A DNA stretch of 42,043 nucleotides from Frankiaceae bacterium (GTDB lineage: Bacteria > Actinomycetota > Actinomycetes > JAFAQI01), in assembly GCA_025929315.1 (NCBI GenBank), contig JAICMI010000006.1, positions 1 through 42,043 on the forward strand. Reading direction: 5' to 3'. Made by a program: the position numbers and the translations under genes. Below, in pieces: positions 26,496 to 33,278 of this stretch. Position 1 is the stretch's first letter. The number at the start of each line of letters is the position of its first letter. The notes beneath the pieces were generated by a model. The model saw only the letters and a list, made by a program, of their open reading frames with translations, was not told where the DNA came from and searched no databases.

Positions 26496-27029
26496 TCAGC
26501 CGTTGACGACCCGCATCACCGGAACGGTGGGCAGAGCACTCAGGCACAACGTTGGTTGCTCGCGGTAGCGCGCGATGAGCTCGCCTGTCGCAGCGGCGAG
26601 TCGCTTGTGCAGAGCAGTTCGGTAAGCCGACAGCTGGGCCTCGGCCCGGGCGAGGTCACCGGCCAGCTTGCTGTTGAACTCGACGTCGTCCGGGATCGGC
26701 TCGCAGGCCCACAGTGCCGGCAGGTCCGGAAGCGGCGGCATGTCGTCGACCGGCAGGATCTCCTGCAGGGCCTGGCGTCCGCTCTCGACCCGGACCTCGG
26801 TGATCACTCCACGCAGGTTGTCCTGGGTCGGCGGCCCACCGGCCTCGGCGACCCGCACCAGGTCGAGGCGAGCCTGGATGATCCGACGCCAGTAGGACAC
26901 TCGACCCTCCTCCGTGTTGAGCGCGCGCCGGTAGGTGCGCAGCCCGTCCAGCGTGAGGTGGGCGAACTCGGGGCTCCGCTCGGGAGCCACACGGAACCGT
27001 CGGGGATCCGCGGTGGGTCGGTTGGTCAT
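26496..27029 (-). CDS. RsiG-like anti-sigma factor candidate with c-di-GMP binding motif
   Basis: A 177-residue protein from ATG 27029 (GGAGA six bases upstream). The helical segment EGRVSYWRRIIQARLDLV contains E41-x3-S45-x2-R48-x3-Q52-x3-D56, an exact match to the E(X)3S(X)2R(X)3Q(X)3D signature of Streptomyces RsiG, the c-di-GMP-dependent anti-sigma factor of WhiG. A second helix has E130-x3-S134-x2-R137 but then H141 and A145, so the second copy is half lost. RsiG folds as an antiparallel coiled coil with one motif per helix, so the layout fits. WhiG-type sigma is not in this window. Whether the family here still binds c-di-GMP or a sigma factor is inference. It is the first gene of the line running into crp. 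Confidence 0.75.
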   Translation of the reverse strand: MTNRPTADPRRFRVAPERSPEFAHLTLDGLRTYRRALNTEEGRVSYWRRIIQARLDLVRVAEAGGPPTQDNLRGVITEVRVESGRQALQEILPVDDMPPLPDLPALWACEPIPDDVEFNSKLAGDLARAEAQLSAYRTALHKRLAAATGELIARYREQPTLCLSALPTVPVMRVVNG

Positions 27030-27182
27030 TGTCACTCTCCGTAACCGTCAAGACCGGATCGGCCGACTTGTGGAAATGCTTGAGCGAGTTGTGCCGTGCG
27101 TCACCCGCTCGGCGTAGAGGGCTGCGCTGTCCGCCACCCCACCGAGCGCCCACTCGCGGGTCCGCTTCACGGGTCCACGTCT

Positions 27183-27188
27183 TACACT
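27183..27188 (+). promoter_or_regulatory. Candidate -10 box for leaderless nth transcript
   Basis: TACACT ends 7 bases before the nth GTG at 27196 and there is no Shine-Dalgarno sequence. The spacing puts the transcript start at the G of GTG. Confidence 0.45.
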
Positions 27189-27195
27189 CGTCGGC

Positions 27196-27933
27196 GTGCC
27201 CCGCCCCGCGCTCCCGCCCCCCGGGGAGGAGACCCAGGCGGGGCTGGTCCGGCGCGCTCGCCGGATGGGCCGCGCCCTGGCCGAGGCCTACCCGGATGCC
27301 CACTGCGAGCTCGACTTCACCAGTCCGCTCGAGCTGCTGGTCGCGACGATCCTCTCGGCGCAGTGCACCGACAAGCGGGTCAACGAGGTGACGCCGGTCC
27401 TGTTCGCCAGGTACCGGACCGCCGCCGACTACGCCGCCGCCGACCGAGCCGAGGTCGAGGACATCATCAGGTCCACCGGTTTCTTCCGGGCCAAGACCGA
27501 CAGCCTCCTCAGGTTGGGTGCGGCGCTCGTCGAGCGTCACGACGGTCAGGTGCCGAGCCGGTTGGACGACCTCGTCAAGCTTCCGGGGGTCGGCCGCAAG
27601 ACGGCCAACGTCGTGCTGGGCAACGCGTTCGGTGTTCCGGGCATCACCGTCGACACCCACTTCGGTCGGCTCTCCCGCCGGTTCGGTTGGACCCGCGAGG
27701 AAGACCCGGTCAAGGTCGAGCACGAGGTCGGGGCTCTGTTCCCCAAGAAGGAATGGACGGTCCTGTCGCATCGGCTGATCTGGCACGGTCGCCGCACCTG
27801 TCACTCACGCAAGCCCGCCTGCGGCGCATGCGCGGTCGCGCGGTGGTGTCCGTCGTACGGGCTCGGTCCCACCGATCCGGTCCTGGCGGCGAAGCTGTTG
27901 AAGTCCCCCAGCCAAGTCACCGAGTCGCTGTGA
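27196..27933 (+). CDS. nth: Endonuclease III
   Basis: A 245-residue DNA glycosylase/AP lyase that removes oxidised pyrimidines. The helix-hairpin-helix is LPGVGRKTA (129-137), with catalytic lysine K135; the catalytic aspartate is D153 in TVDTHFGRL. The 4Fe-4S cluster ligands C202, C209, C212 and C218 follow the C-x6-C-x2-C-x5-C rule. The GTG start at 27196 gives a Pro-rich head before the conserved [20 protein letters not shown]. The stop overlaps the next GTG by four bases, so it is coupled to the thioredoxin-like gene. Gene order crp-nth-thioredoxin-NUDIX-MarP matches M. tuberculosis. Confidence 0.97.
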   Translation: MPRPALPPPGEETQAGLVRRARRMGRALAEAYPDAHCELDFTSPLELLVATILSAQCTDKRVNEVTPVLFARYRTAADYAAADRAEVEDIIRSTGFFRAKTDSLLRLGAALVERHDGQVPSRLDDLVKLPGVGRKTANVVLGNAFGVPGITVDTHFGRLSRRFGWTREEDPVKVEHEVGALFPKKEWTVLSHRLIWHGRRTCHSRKPACGACAVARWCPSYGLGPTDPVLAAKLLKSPSQVTESL

Positions 27934-28532
27934 CCCTCGCTCGGTTCGTGGGCGTCGCGATCGTCTCAGTGCTCATCGCCGCGTGCTCCGGTTCGTCCGG
28001 TGCGCCGTCGCCGTCGCCGTCGTTCTCACCCAACCCGAAGCACAGCCAGCTGGTGGCAGCGGCCAAGCTCGACCCGTGCCCACCGTCGCAGCGCTCGTCG
28101 GTGCCCGGTGGGCTGCCCGACCTCACGTTGAGGTGTCTCGGCGCAGGTCCGTCGGTGCACTTGGCGGGACTGGTCGGCAAGCCGCTGGTGCTGAACATCT
28201 GGGGGACGTGGTGTGGTCCGTGCCAGGCCGAGACCCGCTATCTGTCGTCCGTCTACGACCAGCTGAAGCGCCGGGTGCGTTTCCTTGGTGTCGACACCGA
28301 GGAGACCAGCCCGGACAGTGCGCTCGCGTTTGCTCCGCACGTGCGACCGCCGATGCGTTATCCATCGGTCATCGACAACGACAAGGCGGTGCTGATCGGC
28401 TTGCATGGAGCGATCGCGGTGCCGAGCACCGTTTTCGTCGACTCGGAAGGCAAGATCGTGCACCGGGTCTTCGCGCCCTACCGCAGTGCCGCGGCGCTGC
28501 GTGCGGACATCAGCCGCTATCTCGGTGTGTGA
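27930..28532 (+). CDS. TlpA/ResA-like thioredoxin-fold lipoprotein
   Basis: A 200-residue protein from GTG 27930. The N-terminus [13 protein letters not shown] is a lipoprotein signal with the cysteine at 19, followed by a Ser/Pro linker. The thioredoxin domain has WGTWCGPC (C95, C98) after LVLNI, then [11 protein letters not shown] and the cis-proline in [12 protein letters not shown]. Two additional cysteines (C50, C69) lie ahead of the fold and may pair. It should act outside the membrane, in disulfide reduction or cytochrome maturation. It is coupled to nth and lies 4 bases before the NUDIX gene's GTG, with no clear promoter between them. Confidence 0.92.
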   Translation: MTLARFVGVAIVSVLIAACSGSSGAPSPSPSFSPNPKHSQLVAAAKLDPCPPSQRSSVPGGLPDLTLRCLGAGPSVHLAGLVGKPLVLNIWGTWCGPCQAETRYLSSVYDQLKRRVRFLGVDTEETSPDSALAFAPHVRPPMRYPSVIDNDKAVLIGLHGAIAVPSTVFVDSEGKIVHRVFAPYRSAAALRADISRYLGV

Positions 28533-28536
28533 CGCA

Positions 28537-29217
28537 GTGACCGCACCGAGCTGGTTGTCGCCGCTGGTCTCATCGGTTGACGAGTTCTCTGTCTGGGGCC
28601 GCGGCGTCGGCAGCGCGCCTGAGGGCGTGCGTCGCTCCGCGGTCCTCGTGCTGTTCGGCGAGGGCGCCCACGGCCCTGACGTGCTGCTCATCCAGCGCAG
28701 TGCCCACTTACGCAGCCACGCCGGGCAGCCGGCGTTCCCAGGTGGCGGCCTCGACCCTCCTGACGAAACTGCGGTTGATGCCGCGCTGCGTGAAGCGCAG
28801 GAAGAGACCGGGCTCGACCCGGAGGGTGTGGATGTTCTCGCTGTGCTCACTGAGCTCTGGGTGCCACCGAGCGGCAATGTCGTCACCCCGGTGCTCGCCT
28901 GGTGGCGTGAGCCGAGCGAGGTGTCGCCGGCCGACGTTGGCGAGGTCGCGTCCGTCGCGCGAGTGCCGATCGCCGATCTCGTCGATCCGGGCAACCGCTT
29001 GCAAGTCCGCGCACCCAGCGGCCACGAGGGAGCCGCGTTCGAAGTCGCCGACATGCTCGTCTGGGGGTTCACCGCTGCCGTGCTCGATCGGCTGCTCGAG
29101 CTCGGTGGCTGGGCGCAGCCCTGGGACACGACGCGTGTTGTCGACCTGCCGGAGGAGACACTTCGCCTTGCGATGCGGCAACGACGGTCCGAGTCGGCGG
29201 GAGGGAACGGGTCCTGA
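28537..29217 (+). CDS. NUDIX hydrolase, coenzyme A pyrophosphatase type
   Basis: A 226-residue protein from GTG 28537; GTG 28525 is an in-frame alternative. The Nudix box spans 71-93 (G-x5-E-x7-REAQEETGL). It is preceded by the CoA-pyrophosphatase motif VLLIQRSAHLRSHAGQPAFP, in which L-L-x-x-R-S and H-x-G-x-x-x-F-P are diagnostic. It probably cleaves CoA to 3',5'-ADP and phosphopantetheine. The stop shares its A with the MarP start (TGATG). The M. tuberculosis equivalent (Rv3672c) also precedes marP. Confidence 0.92.
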   Translation: MTAPSWLSPLVSSVDEFSVWGRGVGSAPEGVRRSAVLVLFGEGAHGPDVLLIQRSAHLRSHAGQPAFPGGGLDPPDETAVDAALREAQEETGLDPEGVDVLAVLTELWVPPSGNVVTPVLAWWREPSEVSPADVGEVASVARVPIADLVDPGNRLQVRAPSGHEGAAFEVADMLVWGFTAAVLDRLLELGGWAQPWDTTRVVDLPEETLRLAMRQRRSESAGGNGS

Positions 29218-30410
29218 TGGATCTCCTCGACCTGCTGCTCGTCATCGTCTGCATCGGCTTTGCCTTCAGTGGTTATCGCCAGGGCTTTCTCATCGGCGTG
29301 CTGTCCTTCCTCGGCTTCCTCGGCGGTGGCGTTCTCGGTGCGAAGTACGCACCGAACCTGCACAGCGCGTTCGGTGGCCACGGCAACTCCGCGGTCTTCG
29401 GCCTCCTCGCCGTGTTCGTGGCGGCCACATTGGGTCAGCTCGCGGCGACAGCGATCGGGATCGCCGTACGCCGTCGCATCACCTGGCACCCGGCGCGTGT
29501 CGTCGACTCGGTCGGCGGGGCGGCGGTCAGCGTCATCTCCGTGCTGCTGGTTGCCTGGCTTGTCGGCACCGCGCTCGCGCACAGTGCACTGACCGGAGTC
29601 TCACGACAAGTGCGGCACTCCAGCGTGCTCAGTCACATCGACGATGTGATGCCGGACTCTGCCCGCACCTGGTTCTCGTCGTTTCGCCGGTTGCTGGATC
29701 AGAACGGGTTCCCGCAGGTGTTCGGCGCGATCAGTCCCGAGCACATCGTGAAGGTGCCGCCGCCGGATCCCAAGGTGGCCAACAGCAAAGCCGTGCGCCT
29801 GGCGCGACCGTCGATCGTGAAGATCACCGGCATTGCCTCCTCCTGTCGCCGACAGCTGGAGGGCAGCGGGTTCGCCTACGCGTCCGAGCACGTGCTCACC
29901 AACGCCCACGTCGTCGCCGGTGTGCACGACCCGACGGTTGCCACCGTCGACGGTCACACCTACGCCGCACGCGTGGTTCTCTACGACCCCAATCGCGACG
30001 TCGCAGTTCTCGACGTGCCGGGTCTCGCTGCGCCGGCGCTGACATTCACCGGGCCTGCCTCGCGTGGTGAAGGCGCGGTCGTAGCGGGCTATCCGCAGAA
30101 CGGGCCGTTCCGCCCGGTTGCAGCGCGCGTCCGCGGTGTCGAGGAGGCTCGCGGGCCCGACATCTACCAGTCGCACCAGGTGACACGCGAGATCTACTCC
30201 GTCTACGCCGTGGTCCGTCCGGGCAACTCCGGAGGTCCACTGCTGGACGCCAACCTGGTCCGGGGCAAGCCGGTCGTGTTCGGTGTGGTGTTCGCCGCCG
30301 CAGTGGACGATGCACACACCGGTTACGCGCTGACTGCCCGTGAGGTTGCATCCGATGCGCAGAGCGCGGCCACCGCCACCGCCGCCGTGAGCACCCAGGG
30401 CTGCGACTGA
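29217..30410 (+). CDS. marP: MarP-like membrane serine protease (CvpA-trypsin fusion)
   Basis: A 397-residue protein, the same length as M. tuberculosis MarP (Rv3671c). Four membrane helices (about 5-20, 24-42, 58-82, 98-120) form a CvpA-like region. The periplasmic chymotrypsin-type domain has H231 (TNAHVV), D261 (NRDVAVLD) and S338 (PGNSGGP). C210 and C396 are placed like the disulfide pair that controls MarP. In mycobacteria MarP activates the peptidoglycan hydrolase RipA under acid stress; that role is carried over by homology. It overlaps the NUDIX stop by one base and ends the nth operon. Confidence 0.94.
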   Translation: MDLLDLLLVIVCIGFAFSGYRQGFLIGVLSFLGFLGGGVLGAKYAPNLHSAFGGHGNSAVFGLLAVFVAATLGQLAATAIGIAVRRRITWHPARVVDSVGGAAVSVISVLLVAWLVGTALAHSALTGVSRQVRHSSVLSHIDDVMPDSARTWFSSFRRLLDQNGFPQVFGAISPEHIVKVPPPDPKVANSKAVRLARPSIVKITGIASSCRRQLEGSGFAYASEHVLTNAHVVAGVHDPTVATVDGHTYAARVVLYDPNRDVAVLDVPGLAAPALTFTGPASRGEGAVVAGYPQNGPFRPVAARVRGVEEARGPDIYQSHQVTREIYSVYAVVRPGNSGGPLLDANLVRGKPVVFGVVFAAAVDDAHTGYALTAREVASDAQSAATATAAVSTQGCD

Positions 30411-30529
30411 CTGGCGTCCGGCCCGCTCACGCGTGGGTGACATCCGTCACAGCCGACCAGCTCGACCTCTGGCGCGAAGCATGCTTACTCTTGCAAGCAG
30501 TGGTCAGAAAGCTATGGGAGGCAACGAAA

Positions 30530-30868
30530 ATGGCGCGGATAGAGGTCGTTCGGCATATCGCCGCCGACCCGTCGAGCCTTGCTTTGCTGCTGTCGGGCCC
30601 GGCCGGCCGTGACCTCTGGGGCGACGACTCGCTCGTGCTCAGTGCACCGGTGCGCTCCGGTCTGGGCTTCCGCGTCGACGTGGCGGCGAGCCGACCGGCG
30701 AGCGCTCGCGGCCGCGTCCTCATCGCCGCCGGAGCCGACGGGCCCATCTCGAGCGAGGTCAGCCTCACCTTCAGCGTCGTCGGGGACGTGCCGGCGATGC
30801 GTGCAGCGGTCATGCACTTTCTCGACGCGCTGACCTCTGCGGCTCAGGCGCGCTCGTCCGCCGCCTGA
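30530..30868 (+). CDS. SRPBCC-like conserved hypothetical protein
   Basis: A 112-residue protein from ATG 30530 with GGGAGG 9 bases upstream. An earlier in-frame start at 30437 has no ribosome binding site. The pattern IEVVRHIAADPSSLALLLSGP opens like a polyketide-cyclase/SRPBCC helix-grip domain. GLGFRVDVAASRPASARGRV, then SEVSLTFSVVGDVPAM and a final helix AAVMHFLDALTSAAQ, follow. The ligand is unknown. The 3' end overlaps the convergent DUF309 gene by 25 bases. Confidence 0.72.
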   Translation: MARIEVVRHIAADPSSLALLLSGPAGRDLWGDDSLVLSAPVRSGLGFRVDVAASRPASARGRVLIAAGADGPISSEVSLTFSVVGDVPAMRAAVMHFLDALTSAAQARSSAA

Positions 30869-31311
30869 CCTACCAGCCGCGGCATGGGCGCCTCGAGGTC
30901 CGGCACGTCCGCCGCTGCGCGGGCCCAGACCCGCAGATCGTCGATCGGGACTCCGTAGGGCGCGCCGTCGACCGGCTGCAACGTGTCAGCGCCCCTGAGC
31001 AGGAGTGAGTGCGCGCCGACGTCATTGCCACGTGCTCGATGCGTGAGTCCCACCGCGAGCTGGGCCAGTCCGCGCCACAACGCGCGTTCCGGTCCTGACG
31101 CCCCTTTCCATACGGCTTCGAGAACCTCGTGCGCGGCGAACGGACGCCCCGCGTCCAGGAGCTGCTGTGCCTCGGCCAAGGCCGCGAGGGGTGCAAGCGC
31201 GGGCGCATCCGCGACGAATGCGTCCGGCGTCGTCCCGGCGAGCGGCCGCCCCAGCTCGTCGCGCGGCCGAGCATTGCGCGGTCGACCCGAGGCGTCCCGG
31301 TCCCGAGTCAT
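30844..31311 (-). CDS. DUF309-family protein
   Basis: A 155-residue protein from ATG 31311, which overlaps the upstream epoxide hydrolase stop (ATGA). Its core, AQQLLDAGRPFAAHEVLEAVWK, then ERALWRGLAQLAVGLTHRARGN and LLLRGADTLQPV, is the DUF309 helical signature (H-E-x-x-E and W-x-G-L-x-Q). The function of the family is unknown. It is the last gene of the three-gene operon that starts at 32670. Confidence 0.85.
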   Translation of the reverse strand: MTRDRDASGRPRNARPRDELGRPLAGTTPDAFVADAPALAPLAALAEAQQLLDAGRPFAAHEVLEAVWKGASGPERALWRGLAQLAVGLTHRARGNDVGAHSLLLRGADTLQPVDGAPYGVPIDDLRVWARAAADVPDLEAPMPRLVGQAADERA

Positions 31312-32225
31312 TCCTTTGCCCACCGGACGATCTCGCCCGTGACGAGCTCCGGGCACTCCTCGGGTGGAAAGTGCCCGACCCCGTCGATGAGACGCCACTC
31401 GTAAGGCGCAGACACGTACTTGCCGGACCCCTGAGCGGTGGTCGGCAACACGCACGGGTCGTCGGCCCCGTGCAGCTGCAACGTCGGAGTGTCCAGCTGA
31501 CGTCTCAACGCGCGCCTGAAACGCCGGCCGTCGTTGCGCGGCAGGCTTCGTACTGCCCATCGGAAGTATTCGAGTGCACAGTGCGGCGTGTTCATCACGA
31601 GCATCGCGTCGCGGTATCGCCGTTCGTCATCACCGAAGGCATGGTGTGGTCCGGTCCACCGACGCAGGAGCAGCGCGACGTTGGCGGCGTCGTCCGAGAC
31701 CAGCCATCGCTCCGGAAGCCATGGCAGCTGGAAGCGCAGCACGTGACGACTCGCTCGGCGTTGTGCGCTGTCAGTCGCGAGCGCAGGCAACCAACGCAAC
31801 GGGTGCGGATCGGAGACTGCGACGAAGCGACGAATGACTGCTGGATGCATCGCCGCAATGGTCCATCCGATGTGCGCGCCCCAGTCATGGCCGACGACGA
31901 TCGCGTCGTTCTCGCCGAGTGCCCGGATGAGTCCGGCGACGTCGGCCGCAGCACTCATCGCGTCATAACCGCGCGGCGGCTTGTCGGTTGAGCCGTAACC
32001 GCGAAGGTCACAAGCCACCGCTCGAAACCCGGCTTCGGCGAGGCCGATCAGCTGATGACGCCACGACCACCAGAAACCGGGGAACCCGTGCAGCAGGAGG
32101 ACAAGAGGGCCGGTTCCGAGCTCGACGGTGTGTATGCGGATGCCGTTGGCGCTGACGTCCCGGTGCGTCCACGGCCCGTCGACGAGGACGACCGACTCCT
32201 CGAGGTGACGGCGGGAACGGGCCAT
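31308..32225 (-). CDS. ephE: Epoxide hydrolase-like alpha/beta hydrolase
   Basis: A 305-residue protein from ATG 32225, 7 bases after the holin-family gene. The oxyanion motif HGFPGFWWSW (46-55) and nucleophile D114 in GHDWGAHIGW mark it as an epoxide hydrolase or dehalogenase, not an esterase. The charge relay is D255/D256 (HGADDPCV) and H285 (GVGHFPPEE). Lid-domain tyrosines for epoxide opening are likely in the region 195-225 (ERRYRDAM, CALEYF). The name follows M. tuberculosis Rv3670, which neighbours marP in the same way. The substrate is unknown. Confidence 0.87.
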   Translation of the reverse strand: MARSRRHLEESVVLVDGPWTHRDVSANGIRIHTVELGTGPLVLLLHGFPGFWWSWRHQLIGLAEAGFRAVACDLRGYGSTDKPPRGYDAMSAAADVAGLIRALGENDAIVVGHDWGAHIGWTIAAMHPAVIRRFVAVSDPHPLRWLPALATDSAQRRASRHVLRFQLPWLPERWLVSDDAANVALLLRRWTGPHHAFGDDERRYRDAMLVMNTPHCALEYFRWAVRSLPRNDGRRFRRALRRQLDTPTLQLHGADDPCVLPTTAQGSGKYVSAPYEWRLIDGVGHFPPEECPELVTGEIVRWAKE

Positions 32226-32232
32226 CGGCTGC

Positions 32233-32670
32233 TCAGACCCGATGCGATGCCCGCAGCTCCTCGAGCTCCGAGTCCGGAGCAACTGTCGGGTGTTTGGCCC
32301 ACTCGATGTCGTCCTTGACGGTGCGGATCGTGCGTTGCGGCGGTCCGACGCGCACGAGGCTGCCGACGCCCAGCAGTGCGATCAGCCCGGCAGCGCCGGC
32401 GAAGGCCCCACCGATGCAGAGGAAGCCGGCCCACGTCGGGATGTCAGCACCGGCGGCCAGGCCCAGGGCCGCGGCGACGCAGAGCAGCAGCAAGGCGAAG
32501 TAGCCGATGAAACCGGCGCCACCGAGCAGACCCGCACCCACGCCGGCCTTCTTGAGCTCGCCGGTGATCTCGGCTTTCGCCAGCTCGACCTCTTTGTGGA
32601 TGAGCAAAGACAAGTCGCGCGTGGCGGTGGCGACGAGCTCGCCTAGTGAGTGGTCGTCGCTGGTGCTCAT
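32233..32670 (-). CDS. Phage-holin-superfamily III / DUF1469 membrane protein
   Basis: A 145-residue protein from ATG 32670 with GAGGGGACC upstream. The head helix SLGELVATATRDLSLLIHKEVELAKAEI is typical of the actinobacterial 'putative holin X' family. Two hydrophobic segments follow (about 45-76 and 80-107). The tail VKDDIEWAKHP closes the protein. Despite the name these are chromosomal membrane proteins not tied to lysis. M. tuberculosis Rv3669 is the equivalent next to ephE. It is the first gene of the operon. Confidence 0.88.
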   Translation of the reverse strand: MSTSDDHSLGELVATATRDLSLLIHKEVELAKAEITGELKKAGVGAGLLGGAGFIGYFALLLLCVAAALGLAAGADIPTWAGFLCIGGAFAGAAGLIALLGVGSLVRVGPPQRTIRTVKDDIEWAKHPTVAPDSELEELRASHRV

Positions 32671-32737
32671 GAGAGGTCCCCTCGTCTACGTCGATCTTCG
32701 GCAAAGTGTCGCCTACCCGCGCGAGCTCTGCACATGC

Positions 32738-32765
32738 GAACGGCGCCCCTCGGGGGGCGCCGTTC
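32738..32765. terminator. Strong 12-bp GC-rich hairpin
   Basis: GAACGGCGCCCC (32738-32749) pairs perfectly with GGGGCGCCGTTC (32754-32765) around a TCGG tetraloop. It lies 68 bases upstream of the minus-strand holin gene and pointing into a divergent region. No annotated gene ends here, so it would terminate an unseen transcript or sit in the holin-gene leader. No T run follows on either strand. Confidence 0.6.
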
Positions 32766-32900
32766 ACTGGCACGGCCACCGGGTGACCATGCGCCGGCTC
32801 ATCTTTGCCGGCCGGGGACAAGCCCCGGACTCGGCTGCCTCGGCGGCTGACGCCCGCGTGGGTGCCCGGTCTTCGTGCGCGGCCCGATTGGAGGAGGGAC

Positions 32901-32969
32901 TTGGCCACCCGCACCGCCTGGTCCGCAACCCCTTTCTATCGCCACGAGAGGCCCTTGCCTAGCCCCTGA
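32901..32969 (+). CDS. Possible micro-ORF of 22 codons with strong ribosome binding site
   Basis: TTG 32901 is preceded by GGAGGAGGGAC, one of the best Shine-Dalgarno matches in the window. The frame reads (M)ATRTAWSATPFYRHERPLPSP and stops at TGA 32969. Aromatic and charged residues are spread through it, unlike the Arg/Pro/Ala runs of chance frames here. Two hairpins follow at once (GCCGGC-GTCC-GCCGGC and CCGGT-ACCGG). It may be a leader peptide or a free small protein. No known family is recognised. It could also be chance. Confidence 0.35.
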   Translation: MATRTAWSATPFYRHERPLPSP

Positions 32970-33087
32970 ATCAGTGACTTGTGCCGGCGTCCGCCGGCCG
33001 GTGAATTCGCGACCGGTCAGGTTTGCGCCGTCCGGCACCCGGGAATGGCCCGGGCTGCCCCGCGACCGCACACAGCGTTCGTGTCCC

Positions 33088-33165
33088 TGATCGGGTCCGG
33101 CTCGTCCCCCCCGGAGTCGGATCTCGCGACGGCCCCCGCTACCCCCCCGGCGGGGGCCGTCTCAT
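33088..33165 (+). ncRNA. 6C RNA
   Basis: Two hairpins in tandem each carry seven cytosines in the loop. Hairpin 1 is CCGGCTC (33097-33103) with GAGTCGG (33114-33120), loop GTCCCCCCCG, containing one G-T pair. Hairpin 2 is a perfect 12-bp stem (33128-33139 with 33150-33161), loop TACCCCCCCG. This is the defining pattern of the actinobacterial 6C RNA. In M. tuberculosis the 6C RNA (B11) is also encoded next to the Ssd gene Rv3660c, matching the place here. Exact ends are estimated. 6C RNAs are thought to base-pair through the C-rich loops with G-rich mRNA sites. Confidence 0.87.
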
Positions 33166-33278
33166 GTCCGGCGTCATGCACAACGGTGCCTCATGCCCGC
33201 TGTGTCCACACGCTGCCGTGCAACGCGACCGGCGCTCGGCCGCAACGGCCACCCTCACTCGACGACGAGGAGGTGCCG

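Larger units (their letters stand above)
32671..33278. other. Gene-poor divergent region with several structured elements
   Basis: About 608 bases between the holin-family and Ssd-like genes. No ordinary coding sequence is convincing. From left to right it holds a 12-bp GC hairpin (32738-32765), a small hairpin CCGGGG-ACAAG-CCCCGG (about 32813-32829), a possible 22-codon micro-ORF (32901-32969), hairpins GCCGGC-GTCC-GCCGGC and CCGGT...ACCGG just after it, and a 6C RNA (33088-33165). Longer minus-strand frames look like Arg/Pro-rich chance reading. Confidence 0.7.

Noticed and set aside
26656-27804. Minus-strand 382-codon frame over nth and the RsiG-like gene
   Set aside because: It covers two well-supported genes and has no recognisable protein features.
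32799-33071. Minus-strand 90-codon frame in the divergent region
   Set aside because: Gly/Pro/Arg-rich, no ribosome binding site and no family. It overlaps hairpins and the micro-ORF.
32970-33090. c-di-AMP (ydaO-type) riboswitch upstream of ssd
   Set aside because: Some hairpins and purine-rich turns are present, but the conserved ydaO core bases could not be matched.
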